From: Mycolicibacterium rhodesiae JS60
Lineage (GTDB): Bacteria > Actinomycetota > Actinomycetes > Mycobacteriales > Mycobacteriaceae
Reading direction: 5' to 3'
Length of the DNA: 64,000 nucleotides
Assembly (NCBI GenBank): GCA_000230935.2
Contig: AGIQ01000001.1
Span: forward strand, 1,364,001 to 1,428,000
Of this stretch, positions 17,627-27,214 are shown one piece after another. Made by a program: the position numbers and the translations under genes. Every line of letters begins with the position of its first letter. The first letter of the stretch is position 1. A model generated the notes under the pieces. It did no database searches. It was not told where the DNA came from and worked only from the letters and a program-made list of their open reading frames with translations.

Positions 17627-18598
17627 TTGGCAATGATCGCGTTGTCACGCTCGAGCTGGCACTACCGGTGGCATCCGCGGACGCGGGTGGCTGATCCGTT
17701 GCCGCAAAAGGATCGGGCCTACCCCTCGCGCATCCACGCTGCTGAGCGGGCGGTCATCCAAGCCAAGATCATCGCCGGCTGGCGGGCCGGGGGATCGGTC
17801 GACCAGTCGTTCGCCACGGCCTGGGATGACGGTGTGCTGCTGGCCTCGCGCCGGTCGTGGTGGCGCATCGCTGCGGCGATCGAGGATCAAAGTGTCCGTC
17901 CAATCGCTCCGACGCGTGCCAAGAACAAGGCGCCCCGTGCGGCACCGGTGCTCAAAGCAACCGCACCACAACAGATCTGGAGTTGGGACATCACCGACCT
18001 ACGTACCCCGTGGCGAGGTGTGGCCTACAAGGCCTACTCGATCATCGACATCTACTCCCGCAAGATCGTGGGTTGGCGCGTCGAGGAACGCGAATGCGAC
18101 GAGCTGGGCGTCGACATGTTCACCACGGCGATCGCCACTTACGGCCCACCGGCGGTGGTGCACGCCGATTCCGGGCCGGCGATGCGCTCCACCGACCTCA
18201 AGGACCTGCTCGCCGACCTCGGGATCGGTCAGACCCACAACCGGCCCCACGTCAGCAATGACAACCCGTTCTCCGAATCAGAGTTCCGCACCATGAAATA
18301 CCGGCCCAACTACCCTGGCGTCTTCGACGACCTGCAGGCAGCACGGAACTGGGTCAGCACCTACGTCTCCTGGTACAACACCCACCACCGCCACAGCGGC
18401 ATCGCCTTATTCACCCCCGACGAGGTCCACAACGGAACATGGACACAGCAGTGGCACCACCGCGACCAGGTTCTACAGGCCTACTACGACACCCACCCCG
18501 AACGATTCCGCACACGCCCACACACCAAAAAACCCAGCCCCGTAGTCGGCATCAACCTCCCCACCGAAAACGACACCGACCGACTCCACGCAGCTTGA
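17627..18598 (+). CDS. IS3-family transposase OrfB (DDE integrase core)
   Basis: 323 residues from the ATG at 17627. The frame is open further upstream ([17 protein letters not shown]...), as expected if it is normally made as an OrfAB frameshift fusion. The rve catalytic residues are visible: Asp in IWSWDITDLRT, Asp in VVHADSGPAMRS, and Glu in NPFSESEFRTMKY. The C-terminal WYNTHHRHSGI block is typical of IS3 transposases. No frameshift or stop interrupts the core. Confidence 0.88.
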   Translation: MAMIALSRSSWHYRWHPRTRVADPLPQKDRAYPSRIHAAERAVIQAKIIAGWRAGGSVDQSFATAWDDGVLLASRRSWWRIAAAIEDQSVRPIAPTRAKNKAPRAAPVLKATAPQQIWSWDITDLRTPWRGVAYKAYSIIDIYSRKIVGWRVEERECDELGVDMFTTAIATYGPPAVVHADSGPAMRSTDLKDLLADLGIGQTHNRPHVSNDNPFSESEFRTMKYRPNYPGVFDDLQAARNWVSTYVSWYNTHHRHSGIALFTPDEVHNGTWTQQWHHRDQVLQAYYDTHPERFRTRPHTKKPSPVVGINLPTENDTDRLHAA

Positions 18599-18607
18599 CA
18601 ACGCCCG

Positions 18608-18635
18608 TGACCGAACGAAAACGCGCCCAAATCGC
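18608..18635 (+). repeat. Right half of the 53-bp palindromic repeat split by the IS3-type element
   Basis: It begins with the duplicated TGACC and continues GAACGAAAACGCGCCCAAATCGC in two pieces (GAACGAAAACG, CGCCCAAATCGC). It lies six bases from the stop codon of the LLM oxidoreductase gene, so the intact repeat once sat just after that gene. Confidence 0.78.
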
Positions 18636-18641
18636 GGGTTT

Positions 18642-19622
18642 TCAGCGAGCCAGTTCGTCGACGATCTCGGCCAGCGTGTCGATCGCGATCGGACCCGGCT
18701 GGTAGAGGCAGACGGTGTCGCCGACGCCGTCGACGCGCGCGCGGATATGCGCGGCGATCTGCTTGGGGGTACCGCACGCCGCAATGGTGTGCAGCATCTC
18801 GTCGGTGATCAGCCCGGCCATCTCCAGCCATTTGCCTTGTTTGGACATCGAATTCAGCTCGGGCTGCAGATCACCCCAGCCGTGGATGTCCAGCACCGGC
18901 CGGTAGGCCGGGGTCGACCCGTAGAACGACAGCAGTCGCCGCGTCGCGTCGTGATCGGCACCGGCTGACAGGATGATCTCGGGTACTACCGCAAAGGACG
19001 ATTCCGTGCGCCCCGCGGCAGCCAGGCCCGCACGTACCGCGGGCATCGTCGACTCACGCAGGAACTTGGCCGAGCCGAACGGCATGACCAGCAGCCCGTC
19101 GGCCACCTCCGCGGTGGCCCTAGTCAGCCGAGGGCCCAGGGCGCCGACGTAAATCGGTGGCGGCCCAAAGGGATTCGGACCCGGATTGAACATCGGCGTC
19201 ATCAGGGTGTGCCGGTAGTACTCACCGCGGAAGTCCAGACGCTCGCCGGTCTCCCACGTGTGATAGATCGCCCGCAGCGCACGGACGAGCTCACTCATCC
19301 GCGCGACCGGCCTGTCGAACGCCGCACCGTAGTGTTTCTCGATCTGCGCGCGCACCTGCGTGCCCAGCCCCAGGATGAACCGGCCCTCGGCGAGCAGTTG
19401 GTGATCGTAGGCCTGGTGCGCCAGCTGGATGGGGTTGCGCGGGAACGCGATTGCCACATTGGTCATCAGGTCCAGCCCGCCTACCGTGGAGGCCAGGGTC
19501 AGCGGCGCGAACACGTCGTGCGGCCCTTCGAACGTGAAAACGCCGCTGGCGCCGGCCTCGCGCAGCGCGCGCGCACGATCGACCGCATCGGTTGGCCCGA
19601 ACAGGGCGGTCAGGACTTTCAC
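18642..19622 (-). CDS. F420-dependent LLM-class oxidoreductase
   Basis: 326 residues of the luciferase-like TIM-barrel family. The mycobacterial F420-dependent branch is indicated by the N-terminal MKVLTALFGPTDAV, the central FILGLGTQVRAQIEKHYG, and PPIYVGALGPRLTRATAEVADG. It would transfer hydride to or from a small organic substrate using F420. The start is a GTG at 19622. It is the last gene of a three-gene operon, four bases after the upstream stop, and its stop abuts the interrupted palindromic repeat. Confidence 0.87.
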   Translation of the reverse strand: MKVLTALFGPTDAVDRARALREAGASGVFTFEGPHDVFAPLTLASTVGGLDLMTNVAIAFPRNPIQLAHQAYDHQLLAEGRFILGLGTQVRAQIEKHYGAAFDRPVARMSELVRALRAIYHTWETGERLDFRGEYYRHTLMTPMFNPGPNPFGPPPIYVGALGPRLTRATAEVADGLLVMPFGSAKFLRESTMPAVRAGLAAAGRTESSFAVVPEIILSAGADHDATRRLLSFYGSTPAYRPVLDIHGWGDLQPELNSMSKQGKWLEMAGLITDEMLHTIAACGTPKQIAAHIRARVDGVGDTVCLYQPGPIAIDTLAEIVDELAR

Positions 19623-19626
19623 GGTG

Positions 19627-20769
19627 TCAGGGTGCCACCGTCAGCCAGTCCGCGAAGCCCGACGGGTCGTGACGGCCCAGGGCGCCGTGCTCGAACAAGC
19701 CCCACCCCTCGACCGACGAATTGCCGTCGTGGCAGACCGCGCGTCCGACGTGGTCGATCACGCCGAACGCGGTACGCCCGACGACGCCGGGGTCGTTCAT
19801 GTCGTAGGTGAGCCGTTCGGTGAACTTCTCGCCCTTCCAGGTGCCGTGGATCCAGTCCGAGTCTCCACCGTAGCCGCCGCCGACGTGAATCGGGACGGGG
19901 AGTTTGGACTCAACGTCAAAACGGAGCACCGCACCCGCACCGTCGGTGGCCTCGATGGTGGCGCCGGTGGGAAGGCGTGTGCCGGAACGGTAGTGGATTT
20001 TCACCCGCGGCCAGCCCAGCTGCTCGACGCGGCCGTCGCGCCAGACCCGCGTGCAGTCGTTGAGCGAGCGGAAGCCGTCCGGTGCTTCCTGGATGATCAG
20101 GACGATCGCGAAGTCGTCGAAGGCCATCGGCACGTACAGCCACCACATGCCCTCGAACGGCGGATCGGCCGGCCGTCCGGCGGGCTCGGCTTCGCCGACC
20201 GGGCGGATGCCCCACGACCGGTCCCGGCTGCCGATCCACGCCGACGGATCGACTTTGATCTCCTCGCCGTCGATCGCGATATGCCCTGTCCACGAACCCA
20301 ATTGGGCGAAGCGTTGGGCATCCAGCGTAACCCGGTTGCCCTGGCGCATGATGTGTGGCTGCTCCTGCACCACCGGGAACAGGCCTTCCCACGTGAGATC
20401 AAGGGCCATGCCCTCGGTCTCGTCCATCACGATCCGGATCTTGTGCAGCGGCTCGACGACCTCGAGGCGGTAGCTGTTGACGTGCTGATTGAGGCGATCC
20501 TGGTCGATCGCGTCGGACAGGTGCACCGCGGTCTGGGTGTCGCTCGGCCCGATGTCGCCGGCCCCGCGGCTCCGGCGGCGTACCAGGACGTAGGCATCCT
20601 TGACCCCGAGGTTGGGGTAGTAGCCCATACCGGTGATCAGGAAGATGTCGCCGGTGCGGTCGTGGGCGTTGAAATAGTTGCGGTCGTAGAAGTTTCGGTC
20701 CGAGGAGTTCGGCCAGGCGATCGGCAACGGCGCCTGGTGGACGGGGTATTCGTCGAGCGGTCCGAGCAT
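19627..20769 (-). CDS. Conserved hypothetical protein (beta-rich, mycobacterial type)
   Basis: 380 residues beginning MLGPLDEYPVHQAPLP. There is no signal peptide or membrane segment. Many short beta-strand-like segments with conserved-looking Trp/Tyr motifs (GMWWLYVPMAFDDFAIVL, GSRDRSWGIRPVG) suggest a two-domain lipocalin-like or DUF7064/7065-type protein; I recognise the type but not a function. The gene sits between a phosphotransferase-like gene (six bases upstream) and the LLM oxidoreductase, an arrangement suggesting a shared catabolic or tailoring role. Confidence 0.7.
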   Translation of the reverse strand: MLGPLDEYPVHQAPLPIAWPNSSDRNFYDRNYFNAHDRTGDIFLITGMGYYPNLGVKDAYVLVRRRSRGAGDIGPSDTQTAVHLSDAIDQDRLNQHVNSYRLEVVEPLHKIRIVMDETEGMALDLTWEGLFPVVQEQPHIMRQGNRVTLDAQRFAQLGSWTGHIAIDGEEIKVDPSAWIGSRDRSWGIRPVGEAEPAGRPADPPFEGMWWLYVPMAFDDFAIVLIIQEAPDGFRSLNDCTRVWRDGRVEQLGWPRVKIHYRSGTRLPTGATIEATDGAGAVLRFDVESKLPVPIHVGGGYGGDSDWIHGTWKGEKFTERLTYDMNDPGVVGRTAFGVIDHVGRAVCHDGNSSVEGWGLFEHGALGRHDPSGFADWLTVAP

Positions 20770-20775
20770 GCGGGC

Positions 20776-22599
<1,824 letters not shown>

Positions 22600-22613
22600 A
22601 GAAGAGGATCGCG

Positions 22614-23501
22614 ATGTCTGGACGCTTGGCCGGCCGAACCGCCATCGTCACCGGTGCCAGCCGTGGGCTGGGCCGAGCGACCGCGCTGGCCCTGGCCGCC
22701 GAGGGCGCCGCGGTGGCGGTGGTGGCCCGTACCGAACAGCAGTGGGACGACCGTCTGCCGGGCACGATCGGCGAGACCGTCGCCGCCATCGAAGCCGCCG
22801 GCGGGAAGGCCGCCCCCATCCAAGCCGACCTGCTCGAGCGCGATGACCTGCCCCGGCTTGTCGACGAAGCCCGCGCCGCGCTGGGTCCCGTCACGATCCT
22901 GGTCAACAATGCGGCGTTCACCGCTCCGGGGCGCCCGCCCAAGCCGGATGCAACACCGAAGACGCCGAAGCCCAAGGGTGCACCGGCCGCGGTCAATGCC
23001 GACTGGCCCGGATTCCTGGCGATCCCGCCGAATGCCTATCGCAGGCATTTCGAGATCCGGGTGTTCGCCTCCTACGAACTCATCCAGCTGGTCTGCCCGG
23101 ACATGTTCGCCGCGGGCGTCGGCTCGATCATCAACGTCACCTCGGTGGCCTCCCGGGTGCCCGGGGATGGGCCGTATGAGAACTCCGGCGGCGGAGTGCT
23201 GCCCGGCTACGGCGGATCCAAGGCGGCACTGGAGCACCTGACCTGGTGTGCGGCCTACGATCTGCAGCGCCACAACATCGCGGTCAATGCGCTGGCACCG
23301 TCGCGGCCGATCCCGACTCCGGGCTTGTCGTACTACCGCAACGAGTTCGCCAGCGTGTCCCCGGATGACGAGTTCGCCCGTGCCGCAGTAGAACTAGCGC
23401 TGGTCGACGCCAACGTCGTCACCGGTCGCACGATCGGGCATCTCGAAGTGCTCGACGGCAGCTTCGCCCCGTTCACCAACACCACGTCCGCGTTGGGCTA
23501 G
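22614..23501 (+). CDS. Short-chain dehydrogenase/reductase
   Basis: 295 residues with the classical SDR layout: TGASRGLG cofactor motif near residue 13, NNAA at about residue 100, and the active-site Tyr-x3-Lys as YGGSK near residue 200. An unusual Pro/Lys-rich insert (PPKPDATPKTPKPKGAP) follows the NNAA strand. The start ATG has AAGAGGAT upstream. It is in the same transcript as the TetR gene; the substrate is unknown. The stop lies six bases before a palindromic repeat half. Confidence 0.86.
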   Translation: MSGRLAGRTAIVTGASRGLGRATALALAAEGAAVAVVARTEQQWDDRLPGTIGETVAAIEAAGGKAAPIQADLLERDDLPRLVDEARAALGPVTILVNNAAFTAPGRPPKPDATPKTPKPKGAPAAVNADWPGFLAIPPNAYRRHFEIRVFASYELIQLVCPDMFAAGVGSIINVTSVASRVPGDGPYENSGGGVLPGYGGSKAALEHLTWCAAYDLQRHNIAVNALAPSRPIPTPGLSYYRNEFASVSPDDEFARAAVELALVDANVVTGRTIGHLEVLDGSFAPFTNTTSALG

Positions 23502-23507
23502 TGGTGA

Positions 23508-23541
23508 GCGATTTCGGCGCGTTTTCGTTCGCTGAGCGGCG
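23508..23541 (-). repeat. One half of the second 53-bp palindromic repeat, split by the IS481-type element
   Basis: On the plus strand it reads GCGATTTCGGCGCGTTTTC followed by GTTCGCTGAGCGGCG. The last 15 bases recur as GTTCGCCTAGCGGCG at 24870-24884 (13 of 15 identical), which looks like an aged target duplication. On the minus strand it matches the right half of the copy at 18608-18635. Confidence 0.78.
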
Positions 23542-24869
23542 TGTGGTGTCTCGGGACATTGCTGACACTTTTGTCGCGGGACATCGCTGACACTCATGGT
23601 GCCGGTTTGGGTTCGCGGGTGCGGTAGGTCCGGGTGGATTTGTCGCTGCGTTGGTAGTTGCGGGTGGGGTCTGCGGTGAAGGACCGGACCAGGGTGGTGC
23701 CGCTGAGGATGGTGATGTGCTCACCATCGCGAATGACGTCGCAGTCGTGTCCGGCCCAGCACAGGCCGACGTTGACTTTGTAGGGCGCAACGAAGATGTA
23801 TCCCGAGGTTGCGCCAACGGTGTGGCGGCTGACCACAACTGGGGCCGGCACTGGACGGTCAGCGGGTCGGGCCCTGGCGGTGGCGCCAAACACCTCGGCG
23901 GGGGTGGCCCCGCGGTGGGCGCGATGGGGCCGCCGGTGGTTGTAGAAGCTGCGGAACTGTTCGAGCAGGCCGTTGAGCTCGTCGATGGTGGCCGGTGCTG
24001 GGCGAGCGCGGAGCCATCTTTTCAGCGTCTGCCAGGACCGTTCGATTTTGCCGCAGGTCTGCGGGTGGTACGGCGCCGAGTTGATGGTGCGCACGCCCAG
24101 GGCCCGCAGGTTGGACTCGAACGCTGATACATAGGCGCGGAACCGTCCGGTATACACAAGTCCGTTATCCGACAACGACATTGACGGGATCCCGCATTCA
24201 TCGATGCCGGCCAGGATCACTTCCCAGACCAGCGCGGCGTCGGCGTCACCGGCACACGCACGCAACCCCACCAGGTAGCGGGAGTGGTCATCGAGACTGC
24301 CGGCGATGGCCACCGGGGTGCCGTCGGCCAGCGCCCACCCGGTCCAGTCGGACTGCCAGCACTCGTTGGGCCGATCAAAGACGAACCGCTTGGTCGCTGA
24401 CTTCGGGCGTTTCTGGGGCTGCGGGGTGATCGCTCCGCGGCGGGTCAGGATGTGCCACACCGTCGACACCGACGGCACCGCGACACCGTCACGCTGCAAC
24501 GACCACACGATCGACTGGGCGCCGTGATCGCGGCCGTCCTCGATCAACTGCTTGCGCCGCAACACGATCAGATCCTCGACCTCGACCAGAGTCCGCCCCG
24601 GCGAGGTCTTCGGGCGCCGGGAGAGCTCCTGCAGTCCCTCGATACCGCTATCACGGAATCGTCGACGGTACTTGTAAAACGTCTCCCGACTGATCTGGTG
24701 GTCCCGGCAAAACTGGGCCACGTTCTCGATCTGGCCAGCCAATGCTGCAGCCATCCGAATATCCATCGCCGTCACCTTCTGGGCCATGAACCATGCTGGT
24801 CCCAGCCCTACTCAGGTGTCAGCGATGTCCCGAGACATCCAACTGTCAGCGATGTCCCCGAACAGCACA
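23542..24869 (-). mobile_element. IS481-family insertion sequence
   Basis: About 1.33 kb with a single transposase gene on the minus strand. The ends are inverted repeats starting TGTG: TGTGGTGTCTCGGGACATTG at the left, and on the opposite strand TGTGCTGTTCGGGGACATCG at the right, continuing into GCTGACA on both sides. Further copies of GGGACATCGCTGACA inside each end suggest multiple transposase-binding sites. It is flanked by imperfect 15-base direct repeats that form the centre of a palindromic repeat. The transposase appears intact. Confidence 0.87.
23594..24787 (-). CDS. IS481-family transposase
   Basis: 397 residues. An N-terminal helix-turn-helix region (QIENVAQFCRDHQISRETFYKY) is followed by an integrase core. 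The DDE residues are Asp in CWQSDWTGWALADG, Asp in SLSDNGLVYTG and Glu in TCGKIERSWQTLKRWL. The C-terminal RRPHRAHRGATPAEVF block is typical of IS481 transposases. It is complete, with no internal stop, and spans nearly the entire element. Confidence 0.92.
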   Translation of the reverse strand: MAQKVTAMDIRMAAALAGQIENVAQFCRDHQISRETFYKYRRRFRDSGIEGLQELSRRPKTSPGRTLVEVEDLIVLRRKQLIEDGRDHGAQSIVWSLQRDGVAVPSVSTVWHILTRRGAITPQPQKRPKSATKRFVFDRPNECWQSDWTGWALADGTPVAIAGSLDDHSRYLVGLRACAGDADAALVWEVILAGIDECGIPSMSLSDNGLVYTGRFRAYVSAFESNLRALGVRTINSAPYHPQTCGKIERSWQTLKRWLRARPAPATIDELNGLLEQFRSFYNHRRPHRAHRGATPAEVFGATARARPADRPVPAPVVVSRHTVGATSGYIFVAPYKVNVGLCWAGHDCDVIRDGEHITILSGTTLVRSFTADPTRNYQRSDKSTRTYRTREPKPAP

Positions 24870-24903
24870 GTTCGCCTAGCGGCGGTTTTCGCGCCGAAAT
24901 CGC
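24870..24903 (-). repeat. Other half of the second 53-bp palindromic repeat (overlaps the end of the enoyl-CoA hydratase-like gene)
   Basis: On the minus strand it reads GCGATTTCGGCGCGAAAACC then GCCGCTAGGCGAAC. It matches the left half of the other copy at 17081-17110 in 25 of the first 26 bases. It overlaps the last codons and stop (TAG, 24876-24878) of the adjacent coding region, so the repeat supplies the C-terminal tail of that protein. Confidence 0.78.
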
Positions 24904-25649
24904 TTGTTGCGCTCGGCGACCTCACGCTGGCGGGCGGCGAGCTGCCCGGTGTCCACCGAAGCCGCCCCGGCCACCGCGCGTTCGGCTTTCAGCGCCGGCC
25001 CGGTGATCGCTGCGGTCCCGGTGCGATAGATCTCCTTGAGGCCCGTCATCGTCGGCCCGGGCACCTCCGCGATCTGGCCCGACAGCTCGAGAGCGCGGTC
25101 CAGAAGCTGTTGGTGGGCAACGACTTCGGTGACCAGTCCGATCCGCTCGGCCCGGTGCGCATCGACCACCTCCCCGGTCATCGAGAGCCGCCGGGCCATC
25201 GCCGAACCCACCAGCCGTGGCAGCCGTGCCGTCATCCCGCCACCGGGCAGGATCCCGACGTGGGCGTGGGTGTCGGCGAAAACCGCATGCTCTGAGGCGA
25301 TCAGGAAGTCACACGCCAGCGCGATCTCCAAACCACCGGTGAAGGTCGGGCCGTTGATCGCGCCGACGACCGGCTTGCTCAGCTCGACGATGGCGTTCAT
25401 GCAATTCATCTTGTCGAACCGGCCGAAGTAATCCATCCCGAGGCTCTGTGCCTGCTTGAGATCGACACCCGCGCAGAACGCCGGATCGGTGCCGGTGAGC
25501 ACCACCGCGCGGACGGAGTCGTCGGCATCGGCCTCACCGAGTGCGGTGTGGAGCGCCTCGAACAATTCGGTGCTCAACGCGTTGCGCACCTCGGGCCGGT
25601 TCATCGTCAAGACCCGGACGGCGCCGTGGTCATCGCTGAGAAGGATCAT
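24876..25649 (-). CDS. Enoyl-CoA hydratase/isomerase-family protein
   Basis: 257 residues of the crotonase fold, a normal length. Visible motifs are NRPEVRNALS at the N-terminus, the CoA-binding DPAFCAGVDLKQ, the oxyanion-hole segment GPTFTGGLEIALACDF, and VGILPGGGMTARLPR. The position that usually carries the second catalytic Glu before the LPG motif reads ADTHAH, so true hydratase activity is uncertain. Its ATG overlaps the nuoN stop by one base (TGATG), making it translationally coupled to the end of the nuo operon. The final residues, KRFRRENRR, are encoded by a palindromic repeat half. Confidence 0.85.
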   Translation of the reverse strand: MILLSDDHGAVRVLTMNRPEVRNALSTELFEALHTALGEADADDSVRAVVLTGTDPAFCAGVDLKQAQSLGMDYFGRFDKMNCMNAIVELSKPVVGAINGPTFTGGLEIALACDFLIASEHAVFADTHAHVGILPGGGMTARLPRLVGSAMARRLSMTGEVVDAHRAERIGLVTEVVAHQQLLDRALELSGQIAEVPGPTMTGLKEIYRTGTAAITGPALKAERAVAGAASVDTGQLAARQREVAERNKRFRRENRR

Positions 25650-27214
25650 CAGTTCAGGAATCTAGCCGCATGGTCGACCAGGTCGAGCAGTGGCTGGGGT
25701 AGTGCGCCGAGCGCGAATGTGATGGCGGCGGTGAGCGTGATCGTCGCGACGCTCAGTGAGCTGGGCGTGACGACTTCCGGGGCGTCCTCGGGCGGGTCGG
25801 TGAAGAACATCAGCACGATCACCCGCACGTAGAAGTAGGCGGCGATCGCCGAGGCGATCACGCCCACCACCACCAGCGGGATGGCCCCACCTTGTCCCGC
25901 GGCCTTGAACACGGCGAACTTGCTGACGAAGCCGCTGGTGAGTGGGATGCCCGCGAACGCGAGCAGGAACAGCGAGAAGACCACGCCGACAAGGGGATAG
26001 CGACGGCCGAGTCCTGCCCAGCGGGCCATATCGGTCTCCTCGACACCGTCGGCGTCGCGGACCACACTGACCACCGCGAACGCGCCAAGGGTGGAGAAGC
26101 CGTAGGCGAACAGATAGAACAGCGTTGCCGACAGGCCGGCGGGATTGGCGGCGATCACACCGGTGAGGATGAAACCTGCGTGTGCCACAGCCGAATAGGC
26201 GAGCATCCGCTTGACGTCGGTCTGGGTCACCGCGGTGACGGTGCCGACCGCCATGGTGAGGATGGCCACCGCCCACAGGACGGGCCGCCAGTCGTGGTTG
26301 AGGCCGGGTAGTGCCACGTAGAAGATGCGCAGCATCGCACCGAACGCGGCGACCTTGGTGGCCGCGGCCATGAAGGCGGTGATGGGCGTCGGTGCGCCTT
26401 GATAGACGTCGGGGATCCAGGAGTGGAACGGCACCGCGCCGACTTTGAACAGCACGCCGACGGTGACGAGTGACGCGCCGATGAGTGCCAGCGCGGTGTT
26501 GTCGGTGCTGGTCTGGATGGCCCGCGCGATGCCGGTCAGGCTCAAGGTGCCGGCATAGCCGTAGAGCAGGGCGATGCCGTAGAGGAAGAAGGCTGACGAG
26601 AACGCGCCGAGCAGAAAGTATTTCAGCGCGGATTCCTGGGACAGCAGCCGCCGGCGGCGGGCCAGGCCGCACATCAGATACAGCGGCAGCGAGAACACTT
26701 CCAGCGCAATGAACATGGTCAGCAGGTCGTTGGCCGCGGGGAAGATCATCATGCCGCCGATGGCGAACATGGTCAGCGGGAACACCTCGGTCTGCACCAG
26801 TGCGGCCTTGGTGGCGATCTTCTCCGCGACGCTGCCCGGTACGGCCGACGCATCGGGGGTGAACGCGTCCAAACCCGCTGCACTGTCCGCGGATTCGGCG
26901 GGCACCCGCCGTTCGGCGATGAGCAGGACGCCGAGGATCCCGATCAGCAGGATGGTGCCCTGCAGGAACAGTGCGGGCGCGTCGACGGCAACGGCACCGA
27001 CCACGACGGCCTGCCCGACCCCGCCGTGCAGGCCGCGACCCAGCAGCACCACGGCGACGAACGCGGCCACCAGCCCGGCCACGCTCAGGGTGACCTGGGC
27101 GGGGTAGCGGGCCTTGCGAGGCGCGAAGGCCTCGACGAGCACCCCGGCGACGGCCACACCGAGGACGATCAACATCGGTGAGAGCTGGCCGTATTCGATG
27201 CTGGGTGCGTTCAT
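25649..27214 (-). CDS. nuoN: NADH-quinone oxidoreductase subunit N
   Basis: 521 residues, a proton-pumping antiporter-like membrane subunit of complex I with about 14 hydrophobic segments. Family residues are seen in the charged helix segments AATKVAAFGAMLRIFY and AVTQTDVKRMLAYSAVAHAG, the latter carrying the conserved Lys and the helix-8 signature. There is an extra hydrophilic loop (ESADSAAGLDAFTPDASA) near residue 110. The start ATG overlaps the nuoM stop (ATGA). Last nuo gene; its stop overlaps the start of an enoyl-CoA hydratase-like gene. Confidence 0.97.
   Translation of the reverse strand: MNAPSIEYGQLSPMLIVLGVAVAGVLVEAFAPRKARYPAQVTLSVAGLVAAFVAVVLLGRGLHGGVGQAVVVGAVAVDAPALFLQGTILLIGILGVLLIAERRVPAESADSAAGLDAFTPDASAVPGSVAEKIATKAALVQTEVFPLTMFAIGGMMIFPAANDLLTMFIALEVFSLPLYLMCGLARRRRLLSQESALKYFLLGAFSSAFFLYGIALLYGYAGTLSLTGIARAIQTSTDNTALALIGASLVTVGVLFKVGAVPFHSWIPDVYQGAPTPITAFMAAATKVAAFGAMLRIFYVALPGLNHDWRPVLWAVAILTMAVGTVTAVTQTDVKRMLAYSAVAHAGFILTGVIAANPAGLSATLFYLFAYGFSTLGAFAVVSVVRDADGVEETDMARWAGLGRRYPLVGVVFSLFLLAFAGIPLTSGFVSKFAVFKAAGQGGAIPLVVVGVIASAIAAYFYVRVIVLMFFTDPPEDAPEVVTPSSLSVATITLTAAITFALGALPQPLLDLVDHAARFLN

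Larger units (their letters stand above)
17109..18607 (+). mobile_element. IS3-family insertion sequence
   Basis: About 1.5 kb with two consecutive overlapping-frame ORFs (transposase helper and DDE transposase). Imperfect inverted ends are visible: TTGCCAGGCTG at 17115 and, on the other strand, TTGTCAAGCTG ending at 18601, with six further bases on each side. TGA (or TGACC) directly flanks both ends (17106-17110 and 18608-18612), which fits the 3-5 base target duplication of IS3 elements. Both ORFs look intact, so the element could be active. It is inserted in the middle of a palindromic repeat between aofH and the LLM oxidoreductase gene. Confidence 0.85.
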
